A stretch of 64,000 nucleotides of DNA from Planomonospora sp. ID82291 (GCF_015711645.1 NZ_JABTEX010000003.1:620001-684000); one strand, 5' to 3'; shown: positions 40,822-51,574, counted from the first letter of the stretch. A program made the numbers and translations. Notes: generated from the sequence alone by a model not told the origin.

Positions 40822-42689
40822 TGCGAGCTGAACTGCGTGCGGTAGAGCTCGGCGTAGGCGCCCCCGGCGGCCAGCAGCTCCTCGTGCCGGCCCCGTTCGA
40901 CGACGCGGCCGTCGACGATCACCAGGATCTGGTCGGCCTCGCGGATCGTGGACAGGCGGTGCGCGATGACCAGGGAGGTCCGCCCCGCCAGCGCGCTCTT
41001 CAGCGCCCGCTGCACGGCGGCCTCCGACTCGGAGTCCAGGTGCGCGGTGGCCTCGTCCAGGACGACCACCCGGGGGGCCTTGAGCAGCAGCCTGGCCAGC
41101 GCCAGGCGCTGCTTCTCGCCGCCCGACAGCCGGTAGCCCCGGTCGCCCACCACGGTCTCCAGCCCCTCGGGCAGGGACGCGACCAGCTCGGCGATCTGCG
41201 CGGCGCGCAGGGCCTCCCAGACCTCCCCGTCGGTGGCGCCGGGCCGGGCGTAGCGCAGGTTGGCCCCGATGGTGTCGTGGAACAGGTGGGCGTCCTGCAT
41301 GACGACGCCCACGGTCTCGCGCAGCGACTCCAGGGTGGCCTCGCGCACGTCGAGCCCGTTGACGCGGACCGCGCCCTCGCTCACGTCGTACAGCCGGGAG
41401 ACCAGCGAGGTGATCGTCGTCTTGCCCGCGCCCGAGGGCCCGACCAGCGCGACCAGCTCGCCCGGCCGGGCGGTGAAGCCGATGCCGCGCAGCACCTCGC
41501 CGCTCTGCCCGGTGTCGGGGCGGGCCACCGCCTCCAGCGACGCCAGCGACACCTCCGAGGCCGCCGGGTAGTGGAAGCGCACGTCGTCGAACTCGACCGT
41601 CACCGGTCCGGCCGGGACGGGCCGCGCGCCGGGCCGCTCGGCCACCATCGGCTCCAGGTCGAGCACCTCGAAGACCCGGTCGAAGCTGACCAGCGCGGTC
41701 ATCACGTCCACGTGCACGTTCGACAGGCTGGTCAGCGGGCCGTACAGCCGCATCAGCAGGGCGGTGAGCGCGACCAGGGTGCCGACCTGGAAGGCGCCGT
41801 TCACGGCCAGCACGCCGCCCACGCCGTACACCAGCGCGGTGGCCAGCGAGGCGACCAGGCCGAGGGCGACCCGGAAGACCGTCCCGTACATCCCGACGGT
41901 GACGCCCACGTCGCGCACCCGCCCGGCGCGGGCGGCGAAGGCGTCCGCGTCCTCGCCCGGCCGGCCGTACAGCTTGGCGACCATGGCGCCCGCCACGTTG
42001 AAGCGCTCGGTCATCATGGAGCTCATCTCGGCGTCGAGCTCCATCTGCTCGCGGGTGAGCCCGGACATCTTCCGCCCGACCCACTTGGCCGGCAGGACGA
42101 AGACCGGCAGCAGCACCAGCGCCACCAGGGTGATCTGCCAGGACAGCACGATCATGGTGCCGAGCACCAGCACCAGCATGACCACGTTGGACACGACCGA
42201 CGACAGCGTGCTGGTCAGCGCGCGCTGCGCACCGATCACGTCGGTGTTCAGCCGGGAGACCAGCGCGCCGGTCTGCGTCCGCATGAAGAAGGCCACCGGC
42301 ATGCGCTGGACGTGGTCGAAGACCTCGGTGCGCAGGTTGTAGATCAGGCCCTCGCCGACGCGGGCGGAGAACCAGCGCTGGGCCAGCCCGAGTGCGGCGT
42401 CCAGCACCGCCAGGCCGGCGATGGCCACCGCGAGCCCGACGACGAGCCCGGTGTCCCCCGCCTTGATGCCGTCGTCGATGATCGACCCCATCAGCAGCGG
42501 GTTGACCACCACGATGACCGAGCCGAGCACCACCAGCGCGAGGAAGGCGGCGATCTGCCGGGAGAACGGCCTGGAGTAGCGCACGATCCGCTTCACCGTG
42601 CCCGGCGCGAGCCGCTCCTTGGTCACCGAGCTGTCGCGCCGCAGCGAGCGCATCGCCTGGGGGCCGAAGCCCCCGCCCATCATCGCCAT
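40815..42689 (-). CDS. ABC exporter, fused membrane and ATPase domains
   Basis: A 624-residue half-transporter of the MsbA/LmrA type. Six membrane helices lie within residues 40-330 (AAFLALVVLGSVIVVVNPLL and later helices). The ATPase has Walker A VGPSGAGKTTITSL, Q-loop GVVMQDAHLF, signature RLSGGEKQRLALARLL and Walker B VVVLDEATAHLD with the H-loop IAHRLSTIR. It acts as a homodimer to export lipids, peptides or drugs. No partner half-transporter, regulator or biosynthetic gene is adjacent, so the substrate cannot be inferred. Confidence 0.93.
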   Translation of the reverse strand: MAMMGGGFGPQAMRSLRRDSSVTKERLAPGTVKRIVRYSRPFSRQIAAFLALVVLGSVIVVVNPLLMGSIIDDGIKAGDTGLVVGLAVAIAGLAVLDAALGLAQRWFSARVGEGLIYNLRTEVFDHVQRMPVAFFMRTQTGALVSRLNTDVIGAQRALTSTLSSVVSNVVMLVLVLGTMIVLSWQITLVALVLLPVFVLPAKWVGRKMSGLTREQMELDAEMSSMMTERFNVAGAMVAKLYGRPGEDADAFAARAGRVRDVGVTVGMYGTVFRVALGLVASLATALVYGVGGVLAVNGAFQVGTLVALTALLMRLYGPLTSLSNVHVDVMTALVSFDRVFEVLDLEPMVAERPGARPVPAGPVTVEFDDVRFHYPAASEVSLASLEAVARPDTGQSGEVLRGIGFTARPGELVALVGPSGAGKTTITSLVSRLYDVSEGAVRVNGLDVREATLESLRETVGVVMQDAHLFHDTIGANLRYARPGATDGEVWEALRAAQIAELVASLPEGLETVVGDRGYRLSGGEKQRLALARLLLKAPRVVVLDEATAHLDSESEAAVQRALKSALAGRTSLVIAHRLSTIREADQILVIVDGRVVERGRHEELLAAGGAYAELYRTQFSSQS

Positions 42690-42773
42690 CTGGCCTCCTC
42701 TCCCGATCCGAGCGCCGGGAGAGGCGACGTGATTCCCGGATCAGCTCCGGGCGAACACTGCATCCGGCCTGGT

Positions 42774-42859
42774 CGCTCAGCCGAACAGGGCCGTGATCCG
42801 GGCCATCTGCTCGCGCCGCTCAGCCGAACAGGGCCGTGATCCGGGCCATCTGCTCGCGC
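42774..42859. repeat. 43-bp tandem duplication at the end of the enoyl-CoA hydratase-like gene
   Basis: The 43-bp unit from 42774 is repeated exactly from 42817. It covers the last 12 codons and stop of the enoyl-CoA hydratase-like gene; the downstream copy is out of frame and untranslated. Confidence 0.88.
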
Positions 42860-43623
42860 CGCTCGGCCGCGCACTGCTCCTCCAGCGTGCGCCCCGAGGC
42901 GCCCTGGAGCAGCCGCTTGGTCGCCGTGGCGGCGTCGCGGTCGGTCGCCAGCAGCGCGGCCGCCAGGTCCCGTACGGCCTGCGCCAGGTCGCCGGGGGCG
43001 ACGACCAGCTCGGCCAGACCGATCCTGGCCGCCTCCTCGGCGCCCACGGTGCGAGCGGTGAGGCAGATCTCCACGGCCCGCGACAGGCCGACGAGGTCGA
43101 CCAGCGGCTTGGTCCCGGTCAGGTCGGGAACCAGGCCGAGCGCGGGCTCCTTCATGCACAGCCTGGCGTCGTCGGCCAGGATCCGCAGGTCGCAGGCGAG
43201 CGCCAGCTGGAAACCGGCGCCCACGGCGTGACCCTGGACCGCCGCGATGGAGACGATGTCCGGCCGCCGCAGCCACATGAAGCCCCGCTGGGCCTGCGCG
43301 ATCCGCGCGTCGAAGGCCTCGCCCCCGAGCGTGGCGGTGCTCGCGAACGATCCCTGCCCCGGAACCCCCTCCGGAGTGAACATCCGCAGGTCGATGCCCG
43401 CCGAGAAGGACGGCCCCTCACCCTGGACCACGACGACCCTCACCTGCTGCGGCAGGTCGTCACCGATTCGGGCCAGCGCCGACCAGGTGCCGAACGTCTG
43501 CGCGTTCCGCTTTTCCGGCCGTGCCAGCGTGATCGTCGCGATCTCGCCGTCCACCTCGAAGCGCAGTCCGACCTCCGCGAGAGAGATCTCCTCCGCGTCC
43601 CCCTCGCGCACCGCTTCCGCCAT
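42820..43623 (-). CDS. Enoyl-CoA hydratase/isomerase family protein
   Basis: A 267-residue crotonase-fold protein from ATG 43623, preceded by GGAGGAG. The first oxyanion-hole segment is FSAGIDLRMF and the second is GHAVGAGFQLALACDLRI. The usual catalytic Glu positions are partly replaced: KEPALGLVPDLTGTKPLVDL holds one acidic residue. The protein probably hydrates, isomerises or hydrolyses an acyl-CoA; exact activity is not predictable. GTG 43656 would add 11 residues and is less likely. On this strand TTCTAGAA precedes the gene. The 3' end is tandemly duplicated. Confidence 0.9.
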   Translation of the reverse strand: MAEAVREGDAEEISLAEVGLRFEVDGEIATITLARPEKRNAQTFGTWSALARIGDDLPQQVRVVVVQGEGPSFSAGIDLRMFTPEGVPGQGSFASTATLGGEAFDARIAQAQRGFMWLRRPDIVSIAAVQGHAVGAGFQLALACDLRILADDARLCMKEPALGLVPDLTGTKPLVDLVGLSRAVEICLTARTVGAEEAARIGLAELVVAPGDLAQAVRDLAAALLATDRDAATATKRLLQGASGRTLEEQCAAERREQMARITALFG

Positions 43624-43753
43624 CGCTCGTTCTCCTCCGCGTTCGCCGTCTGTCACGCCCGAGCCTACCGACTCTTCTAGAATGAGGTTCGGCAGACCCG
43701 GACGGACGGACGAGCTGAGGACGAGCGGCTGCGGTCGCGCGTTCCGAGGCGGC

Positions 43754-43969
43754 TCAGCGCTTGGTCTTGCCCCGGGTGGCGCCGCCGCGCCCGCGCAGAG
43801 TCACGCCGGACTCGCTCAGGATGCGGTGGATGAACCCGTACGACCGGCCGGTCGAAGCGGCCAGCGCACGGATGCTCTCACCCGAGCTGTAGCGCTTCTT
43901 GAGATCGGCGGCCAGTTTTTCACGGTCGGCCCCGGTCACCCGGGTGCCCTTCTTGAGAGTCTCGGCCAC
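43754..43969 (-). CDS. Small conserved helix-turn-helix protein
   Basis: A 71-residue, highly basic protein from GTG 43969 behind AGGAGG. It matches a very conserved actinobacterial HTH family: LKKGTRVTGADREKLAADLK, then KRYSSGESIRALAASTGRSY, FIHRILSESGVTLRGRGG and a GKTKR tail. The recognition helix (SIRALAASTGRSYGFIHRIL) suggests DNA binding, and the basic tail suggests nucleoid association. Its target is unknown. Monocistronic. Confidence 0.88.
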   Translation of the reverse strand: MAETLKKGTRVTGADREKLAADLKKRYSSGESIRALAASTGRSYGFIHRILSESGVTLRGRGGATRGKTKR

Positions 43970-44083
43970 GAGCTACCTCCTGTAGTGCCAGACTTCCGCA
44001 GCGTTACTCCGCCATGATCAGTCATTTCTGCGGGATCGGCTACCTACTCCCAGGGAAAAGATCCGTACCCGCTCAAATTGAGA

Positions 44084-45682
<1,599 letters not shown>

Positions 45683-45924
45683 ATTCGGGGGAACACTCCC
45701 AGGCTGGGGGATACACGGGCTCACCACGTCGCTGTGGCCGAGTCCGCCGCGCCCTGTCTCCCGGCTCTCGGCTCGGCCGTCCCGCCTCGTCGGCGGGCGG
45801 CGTCAGCCGGGAGTGCGCATACGGATCAGTGTACGGCGCGCGCGCACCTCCGCCCGCCCTGTTCCCCGCGCCGCACCCGGCCCGCACCTGGCCGGGCGCG
45901 CCACGCGGAGCCGGGCCGGACGGG

Positions 45925-46581
45925 TCAGGCGGGATCGACGATCCTGATCCTGACCGCGCGGAACAGGGCCGGGGTGCCGGCGAGCACCGCCAGCCGGGGA
46001 TCGGGGACCGTCAGGAAGGGCTCGGCCTCCAGCGCGAAGACCGGAGCCAGCCTGCGGTCGGCCCGCAGCGCGTCCACCGCCCGCCGGTCGCCGCCCAGGA
46101 TCACCGCCTCCAGCCCGCCGGTGTGCGGGCCGAGGATCCGCAGCGCCACCTCGGCCGCCGCCTCGTGCGCCTGGTCCACCTGCTTCTCCCTGCGCCGGGC
46201 GAAGCGCCGCTGCGACCAGCCGCCCGCCGCGCTGCGGCCGTGGACCTGCCGCGAGCCGACCTTGGAGGAGACCAGCTCGTCCCCCTGGAAGACCCCGGCC
46301 GCGTGGCCGCCGAGCCGTACCAGCAGCACGCCCACCCTGCGCTCCCGGCGCACGTGGGTGGTCAGCCGGGCCAGCGGACCGCCGCCGGCGGCCGTCAGCG
46401 GCGGGAAGGGCACCCGGCACTCGGCCACCGCCCCGTCGGCGCCCTCGATCCGGACGGCCTCGTCGGAGGCGGCGGCCTCCAGCGGGCCGTGCCGTTCGGC
46501 GAATCCGTCGATCCAGCGGCCGAGCCGCTCCGGCCCCACCGAGACCCAGCGGCCCCCGCCCGCGGCCGGTCGTGACGTCAT
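45925..46581 (-). CDS. acVLRF1-type peptidyl-tRNA hydrolase (Vms1-like release factor)
   Basis: A 218-residue protein resembling the actinobacterial Vms1/eRF1-like domain. The GSRQVHGRS loop (residues 109-117), followed by basic GWSQRRFARRREKQ, matches the catalytic Q-loop of Vms1/VLRF1, which releases the nascent chain from peptidyl-tRNA on split 50S subunits. The beta-rich N-terminal half includes VLLVRLGGHAAGVFQGDELV. The C-terminal half ends with FRAVRIRIVDPA. It is 19 bp downstream of the EAL-CBS gene on the same strand and upstream of ABC-F. Confidence 0.82.
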   Translation of the reverse strand: MTSRPAAGGGRWVSVGPERLGRWIDGFAERHGPLEAAASDEAVRIEGADGAVAECRVPFPPLTAAGGGPLARLTTHVRRERRVGVLLVRLGGHAAGVFQGDELVSSKVGSRQVHGRSAAGGWSQRRFARRREKQVDQAHEAAAEVALRILGPHTGGLEAVILGGDRRAVDALRADRRLAPVFALEAEPFLTVPDPRLAVLAGTPALFRAVRIRIVDPA

Positions 46582-46600
46582 GCCCGGACCCTACCCGGGT

Positions 46601-47827
46601 TCAGGGCAGCCGCGTCCCGTGCGTCATCGGAGCGGCCCGGTCCGCCTGCGTCCCGGGCATCCCCTGCATCGCCGCGACCTGGCGGATCAGGTCCGAGACC
46701 CGCACGATGCCCATGCACCGGCCCACCTCGTCGGTGACGACCAGGTCGTCGTAGACGCGCTCGGCGTCGCGGCCCGCGACCTGCATCGCGGCGATCGCGG
46801 GGGTGGTCTTCGGGACCGAGCGGACGGGGTCGGCCAGGCGGGCGGCGGGCTTCTTGCCGTGCAGCGCGTGGCCGTACCGGCTGGCGATGGCGAGCAGGAA
46901 GCGGCTGCGGTCCAGGCTGCCCTTGGGCCGCTGGTACTCGTCGACCAGGATCACGCTGCTGATCGAGGGCTCGCCGCTGAAGGTCTCCACGGCGTCCTCC
47001 GCGGTCGCCTCGTAGGGGAGCGTCACCGCCGGCAGCAGGAACTCCTGCACCCTCGGTCCCAGCAGGAGCTGGGCCGGCTCCGGCTCGACGACCGGCAGCG
47101 GCACGTGGACCCGGCCGGAGGGACCGGGCACCAGCAGCGGGCCCTGCGCCAGCCGCACCCCCCACCGGCGGACCGCGGCGAGCTGGGCCTCCTCGGCCAC
47201 GCCCGGGGCCAGCACGTGGGCGCCCGTGTTCCGGGCCAGGGCCGCCAGCGACTCGGCCAGCGCCGTCCGGCGGGGGTCGCGCCCCACCCGCGCCATCAGC
47301 CCGGCCGAGAGCACCACCAGGTACGGCGAGACGTCGGCCAGCAGGTCCGGCGGAACGTGCGCGGTGCCCAGGTCCCCCACCGCCACCAGGTAGCCGATGG
47401 CGCGCAGTCCCTCCAGCCCCGCGAGCAGGGCCCGGCGGTCCTCCTCGGCGAAGCCGCCCCGGAGCACGAGGATGATCTCGCGGGGCCGCCGCCCGGAGAT
47501 CCGCAGGGCCTCGTGGAGCGGCGCCAGGGCGGCCGAACCGCTGATCACCGCCCGCGCGGGCAGCGAGAGGACCAGCGGGAGCAGCGCCTCTCTCCGGGAC
47601 ACCTCCAGGACCGTCCCGGCCAGGACGACGACGTCCCCGTGGCCCGAACCGCCCTCCCCCAGGTCGCCGGCGGCGGCCTGGAGCGCGATGACGCCCCCGG
47701 TGTCGAGGTCGACGATCGGCGCGACGGCCGGGGCGGCCCCGGGAACGGGCCCTGGAAGGGAGGGCGCCGGTACGGTGAACGACGCCGCCGCGGCGGCCGG
47801 CGGCAGGAGGTGCGTGTGGGTCGGCAC
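46601..47827 (-). CDS. Degenerate EAL domain plus CBS pair protein
   Basis: A 408-residue protein. Residues 35-250 look like an EAL (cyclic-di-GMP phosphodiesterase) domain, with APIVDLDTGGVIALQAAAGD where the EAL motif should lie; the Glu-Ala-Leu triplet is replaced, and other metal-binding residues are not apparent. Activity is therefore unlikely, but ligand binding is possible. Residues 260-390 hold two CBS motifs (YEATAEDAVETFSGEPSISS and DDLVVTDEVGRCMGIVRVSD), which often bind adenosine nucleotides. It seems co-transcribed with acVLRF1. Confidence 0.8.
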   Translation of the reverse strand: MPTHTHLLPPAAAAASFTVPAPSLPGPVPGAAPAVAPIVDLDTGGVIALQAAAGDLGEGGSGHGDVVVLAGTVLEVSRREALLPLVLSLPARAVISGSAALAPLHEALRISGRRPREIILVLRGGFAEEDRRALLAGLEGLRAIGYLVAVGDLGTAHVPPDLLADVSPYLVVLSAGLMARVGRDPRRTALAESLAALARNTGAHVLAPGVAEEAQLAAVRRWGVRLAQGPLLVPGPSGRVHVPLPVVEPEPAQLLLGPRVQEFLLPAVTLPYEATAEDAVETFSGEPSISSVILVDEYQRPKGSLDRSRFLLAIASRYGHALHGKKPAARLADPVRSVPKTTPAIAAMQVAGRDAERVYDDLVVTDEVGRCMGIVRVSDLIRQVAAMQGMPGTQADRAAPMTHGTRLP

Positions 47828-47956
47828 GTATCGAGGATGACCCCGTACCGGCTCTCACATAAGCAGCGTGCGGTGATGTTCACCGACATTTCGCCGTTCG
47901 TTGAGCGGCCGGCAGGCGTCCGCACCTGCCGGTTCACCTTCTTCTCTCCTCCCCCT

Positions 47957-48022
47957 CCCTGAAACAGGCCTCCACGCTCCCTGCAACAGGCCTCCACGGT
48001 CAGCGCAACAGGCCTACACGGT
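47957..48022. repeat. 22-bp tandem repeat, three copies, over the DUF1772 stop
   Basis: Three 22-bp units containing CAACAGGCCTCCACGGT start at 47957, 47979 and 48001. The third overlaps the stop codon and last codons of the DUF1772 gene on the minus strand. Confidence 0.85.
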
Positions 48023-48499
48023 CAGCGCCCAGGACAGACAGGCCAGCGCGACCGTGCAGGCCAGCGCGCGGACCACGTTCCAGCGCACCCACACCGCCTC
48101 GAACCGCTCGCGCACCGCCCCGAGGTCGGGGATCCGGCCGGGCTCTCCCGCCGCGTCGAGCGCGTCGTTGAGCGGTACGTTCATCGAGAACGTGACCGCC
48201 AGCGCCACGCCGTACAGCACGAACGCAGCCCCGATCCAGGGCAGCGCGGGGCGGCCCAGGTGGAGCAGGCCGGCCGCAGCGGTCAGCAGCGCGGCCCCGG
48301 CGAAGGCGGCGGCGAACCAGCCGTTGAGGATCGCCGCGTTGATCCGCTGCATCGCCTCCACGAACGTCCGGTCGCCGGCCCGGCCCAGCCCCGGCATGAC
48401 CGCCACCGCGAAGGCGTAGAACAGGCCCGCCATCAGCCCCGTCGACACGGTCGCCCCGATCAGGACCGCGACCCGCAACACGTGTGTGCTCTCCGTCAT
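48014..48499 (-). CDS. DUF1772 family membrane protein
   Basis: A 161-residue protein from ATG 48499 with four hydrophobic helices (LRVAVLIGATVSTGLMAGLF, AAAFAGAALLTAAAGLLHLG, IGAAFVLYGVALAVTFSMNV, VRALACTVALACLSWALTV). NVPLND and a W-x-R-W-N motif (AVWVRWNVVR) are DUF1772 landmarks (anthrone-oxygenase-like). Enzymatic role unproven. It is divergent from an AraC regulator and probably controlled by it; DUF1772-AraC pairs are common in actinomycetes. Confidence 0.87.
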   Translation of the reverse strand: MTESTHVLRVAVLIGATVSTGLMAGLFYAFAVAVMPGLGRAGDRTFVEAMQRINAAILNGWFAAAFAGAALLTAAAGLLHLGRPALPWIGAAFVLYGVALAVTFSMNVPLNDALDAAGEPGRIPDLGAVRERFEAVWVRWNVVRALACTVALACLSWALTV

Positions 48500-48628
48500 G
48501 CCCCCAGTCAACCGGCCGCCGGCGCCGGAGACCATGCGCGATGATCTCCGCTCCATGCGCGGCCGTCTACAATCGGCGGCGTCGAGGACCCCGGCCAGGA
48601 TTCCGGGGTCTCACGCTGGAGGCGGTCG

Positions 48629-49606
48629 ATGAGCGCGTTCGCGGACCTGCTGGACGGGCCGAGGGCCCGGGGGGCGTTCCTGCTCCGCAGCGTCCTGGAG
48701 CCGCCCTGGTCGCTGCGGATCGAGGACCGGGCGCCGCTCACCCTGGTCGCCGCAGTCCGCGGCGAGGCGTGGATCGCGCTCGGTGGCGCCGAGCCGGTAC
48801 GGCTCCGCGCCGGGGACGTCGCGGTGGTGCGCGGCCCCGATCCCTACACCGTCGCCGACGACCCGGCCACCCCGCCCCAGGCCGTCGTCCGTTCCGGAGG
48901 CTGCGCCACGACACCGGAGGGCGAGGACCTGTGCGACGCGCTGGACCTGGGCGTGCGCACCTGGGGCGGCACGGCGGACGGCTCCACGACGCTGCTCACC
49001 GGGACGTACCGGATGCGCAGCGAGGTCGACCGGCGGCTGCTGACGGCACTGCCCCGGCTGCTCGCCCTGCCCTCGGACTCCTGGGACTCCCCGCTCGTCG
49101 CCCTGCTCCACGAGGAGATCGCCAGGGACGCGCCCGGCCAGGAGGCCGTGCTGGACCGCCTGCTGGACCTGCTGCTCGTCGCGGTCCTGCGTGCCTGGTT
49201 CTCCCGCCCGGAGGCCGAGGCCCCCGGCTGGTACCGGGCGCACGGCGACCCCGTCGTGGGCCCGGCGCTGCGCCTGCTGCACGAGCACCCGGCCCACCCC
49301 TGGACGGTGGCCGGCCTGGCGGCCAGGACGGGCGCCTCCCGCGCGGCGCTGGCCCGCCGCTTCACCGAGCTGGTGGGTGAGCCGCCCATGACCTACCTGA
49401 CGAACCGGCGGCTGGCCCTCGCGGCCGATCTGCTGCGTGATCCCGGCGCGACGGTCGAGGCGGTGGCCGCGCAGGTCGGCTACGGCAGCCCCTTCGCGTT
49501 CAGCGCCGCCTTCAAACGCGTGTACGGCGTCAGCCCCCGCGACCACCGCTCCCCGTCGTCCGCCTCCGGGCAAGCCTCCTCCACACCCCCCGCCTTTACA
49601 TCGTAG
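48629..49606 (+). CDS. AraC family transcriptional regulator with cupin domain
   Basis: A 325-residue protein. The N-terminal half is an AraC-type cupin (PPWSLRIEDRAPLTLVAAVR, VRLRAGDVAVVRGPDPYTV). The C-terminal HTH pair contains WTVAGLAARTGASRAALARR (first HTH) and VEAVAAQVGYGSPFAFSAAF with FKRVYGVSPRDHR (second HTH). Ligand unknown. It lies divergent from the DUF1772 gene (129 bp), its probable target. Confidence 0.92.
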   Translation: MSAFADLLDGPRARGAFLLRSVLEPPWSLRIEDRAPLTLVAAVRGEAWIALGGAEPVRLRAGDVAVVRGPDPYTVADDPATPPQAVVRSGGCATTPEGEDLCDALDLGVRTWGGTADGSTTLLTGTYRMRSEVDRRLLTALPRLLALPSDSWDSPLVALLHEEIARDAPGQEAVLDRLLDLLLVAVLRAWFSRPEAEAPGWYRAHGDPVVGPALRLLHEHPAHPWTVAGLAARTGASRAALARRFTELVGEPPMTYLTNRRLALAADLLRDPGATVEAVAAQVGYGSPFAFSAAFKRVYGVSPRDHRSPSSASGQASSTPPAFTS

Positions 49607-49699
49607 ATTCTTAATCCCGCCCCGCACCGGGACCCGCCCCGCCCCGGGCCCGCCCTCGCACCGAGCCTGGCCCCGGTGCGGCGAACCCCTCGCTGCACG

Positions 49700-49724
49700 T
49701 ATGCTATTAGTTAGGCATACCTAA
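49700..49724 (+). promoter_or_regulatory. IdeR/DtxR-type iron box and -10 element
   Basis: TTAGGCATACCTAA (49711-49724) is a palindromic core, and 49706-49724 matches the 19-bp IdeR/DmdR consensus at about 14 positions. TATGCT (49700-49705) directly upstream is a good -10. The operator would cover the transcription start, giving iron-dependent repression of the next gene. Confidence 0.82.
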
Positions 49725-49747
49725 GTTGATTACTTCGGGAGCGGCTC

Positions 49748-50590
49748 ATGGCAGAAGGCAGGCCCGTGCGCAGGGCACGGCGCGGCGAGGTGGTGCGCAC
49801 CGAGCGGCTCACCCCGCACATGATCCGGGTCGTGCTCGGCGGCGAGGGCCTGCGCGGCCTGCCCGTGGGCGAGTTCACCGACCACTACGTGAAACTGCTG
49901 TTCGCTCCCCCGGGGGTGACGTACCCGCGGCCGTTCGACCTGGAGGCGATCCGCCGCGACCTGCCCCGCGAGCAGCAGCCCACCACCCGGACCTACACGG
50001 TCCGGGCCTGGGACGCCGAGGCGGGTGAGCTCACCCTCGACTTCGTGCACCACGGCGACAGCGGCCTGGCCGGTCCGTGGGCCGCCCGGGTGCAGCCGGG
50101 TGAGGAGATCTGGTTCCTCGGCCCCGGCGGCGCTTACGCGCCCTCCGCCGAGGCGGACTGGCACCTGCTGGCCGGCGACGAGAGCGCGCTGCCGGCCATC
50201 GCGGCCTCCCTGGGGCGGCTGCCCGCCGGGGCCCCGGCCCATGTCCTCATCGAGGTGGCCGGTCCCGAGGAGGAGCAGCCGCTCGACTCCCCCGGCGACG
50301 TGAAGATCGTCTGGCTGCACCGGGGCGGCGCGCCGATCGGCGAGCGCCTGGTCGCGGCCGTGCGCGAACTGGACTTCCCCGAGGGCGTCCTGCACGCCTT
50401 CGTCCACGGCGAGGCCGGGTTCGTCAAGGAGCTCCGCCGCCACCTGCGCGCCGAGCGCGGCGTCCCGCTCTCGGCGCTGTCCATCTCCGGCTACTGGCGG
50501 ATCGGCCGCGACGAGGACGGCTGGCAGTCCTCCAAGCGCGAGTGGAACCAGCGGATCGAGGAGGAGGAGGCCGCCCTCCTGCCCTCGTGA
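49748..50590 (+). CDS. Siderophore-interacting protein (ferric-siderophore reductase)
   Basis: A 280-residue flavoprotein of the ViuB/SIP family. The N-terminal FAD-binding domain includes RPVRRARRGEVVRTERLTPH, TRTYTVRAWDAEAGELTLDF (FAD-contacting RTYTVR) and FVHHGDSGLAGPWA. The C-terminal NAD(P)H-binding half includes GPGGAYAPSAEADWHLLAGD, and ends with SGYWRIGRDEDGWQSSKREW. It releases iron from ferric siderophores in the cytosol. The iron box just upstream shows it is Fe-regulated. No siderophore biosynthesis or transport genes are nearby. Confidence 0.93.
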   Translation: MAEGRPVRRARRGEVVRTERLTPHMIRVVLGGEGLRGLPVGEFTDHYVKLLFAPPGVTYPRPFDLEAIRRDLPREQQPTTRTYTVRAWDAEAGELTLDFVHHGDSGLAGPWAARVQPGEEIWFLGPGGAYAPSAEADWHLLAGDESALPAIAASLGRLPAGAPAHVLIEVAGPEEEQPLDSPGDVKIVWLHRGGAPIGERLVAAVRELDFPEGVLHAFVHGEAGFVKELRRHLRAERGVPLSALSISGYWRIGRDEDGWQSSKREWNQRIEEEEAALLPS

Positions 50591-50622
50591 ACCGCGGCAC
50601 CCCGGGCGTCCGAAGCGGGGAC

Positions 50623-50657
50623 CCCGGCGCCCCGGGAAGGGCGCCCGGGGCGCCGGG
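50623..50657. terminator. 14-bp bidirectional hairpin
   Basis: CCCGGCGCCCCGGG (50623-50636) is perfectly complementary to 50644-50657 with a 7-base loop. It separates the convergent siderophore-interacting gene and hisG. Confidence 0.72.
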
Positions 50658-50666
50658 CGAGGAGCG

Positions 50667-51512
50667 TCAGAGGCGGCAGGCGTAGATGGCGGTGACCAGG
50701 ATGGCCTTCGCGCCGAGCTCCCAGAGCTGGTCCATCACCTGCTGGTGCCCCTTGCGCGGCACCATGGCGCGCACCGCGACCCAGCCCTCCCGGTGCAGCG
50801 GGGAGACCGTGGGCCCCTCCATGCCGGGGGTGAGCGCGATGGCCTCCTCGATCCGCTCGGCGCGGATGTCGTAGTCCATCATCACGTAGTCGCGGGCCAC
50901 CAGCACGCCCTGCAGCCGGCGCACCAGCTGGTCGAGCCCCTGGCTCTCCACGGCGTCCGGGCGCCGGATCAGCACCGCCTCGGAACGGGCGATCGGCTCG
51001 CCGAACACCTCCAGCCCGATGTTGCGCAGCGTGGTGCCGGTCTCCACGACGTCGGCGACGGCGTCGGCCACGCCCAGCCGGATGGCGGTCTCCACCGCGC
51101 CGTCCAGCTTGATCACCCTGGCCTCGACGCCCTGCTCGGCGAGGTGGCCCTCCAGCAGGCCCGCGTACGCGGTGGCGATCCGCCGGCCCTTCAGGTCGGC
51201 GACGGAGGCGAACGCCCCCGGGTCGGCCGCGAAGCGGAAGGTGGAGCGGCCGAAGCCGAGCGGCAGGATCTCCTCCACCCGCGCGCCCGAGTCGTGGAGC
51301 ATGTCGCGGCCGGTGATCCCGGCGTCCAGGGTGCCCTCGCCGACGTAGACGGCGATGTCCTTGGGCCGCAGGAAGAACAGCTCGCAGGAGTTGTCGGGGT
51401 CGATGACCACGAGCTCCTTGCTGTCCTTGCGGACGCGGTATCCGGCCTCTTTGAGGATCGTCTGGGCGCCCTCGGCGAGGGCGCCCTTGTTGGGTACGGC
51501 GAGACGGAGCAT
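50667..51512 (-). CDS. hisG: ATP phosphoribosyltransferase (long form)
   Basis: A 281-residue enzyme joining ATP and PRPP in the first committed step of histidine synthesis. It has LRLAVPNKGALAEGAQTILK at the start and the PRPP loop DAVADVVETGTTLRNIGLEV (about 155-175). The C-terminal regulatory ACT-like domain (TVSPLHREGWVAVRAMVPRK) marks the long, histidine-feedback-inhibited form. It follows hisE by 62 bp on the same strand. Confidence 0.96.
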   Translation of the reverse strand: MLRLAVPNKGALAEGAQTILKEAGYRVRKDSKELVVIDPDNSCELFFLRPKDIAVYVGEGTLDAGITGRDMLHDSGARVEEILPLGFGRSTFRFAADPGAFASVADLKGRRIATAYAGLLEGHLAEQGVEARVIKLDGAVETAIRLGVADAVADVVETGTTLRNIGLEVFGEPIARSEAVLIRRPDAVESQGLDQLVRRLQGVLVARDYVMMDYDIRAERIEEAIALTPGMEGPTVSPLHREGWVAVRAMVPRKGHQQVMDQLWELGAKAILVTAIYACRL

Positions 51513-51574
51513 GGCGGGAGGATTCCTTCTTCTCGGGCGGGGAGGGTCGTCGCACGGGAGCCGGGCACGCCGGC

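Noticed and set aside
43657-43700. TTCTAGAA palindrome as a TetR/FadR-type operator for the enoyl-CoA hydratase-like gene
   Set aside because: It is only 8 bp and has no matching second half-site, so it is too weak to list as an operator.
43970-44083. A tRNA-like or small RNA gene in the gap between the HTH gene and ABC-F
   Set aside because: No cloverleaf or terminator could be drawn; it is better explained as promoter DNA of the HTH gene.
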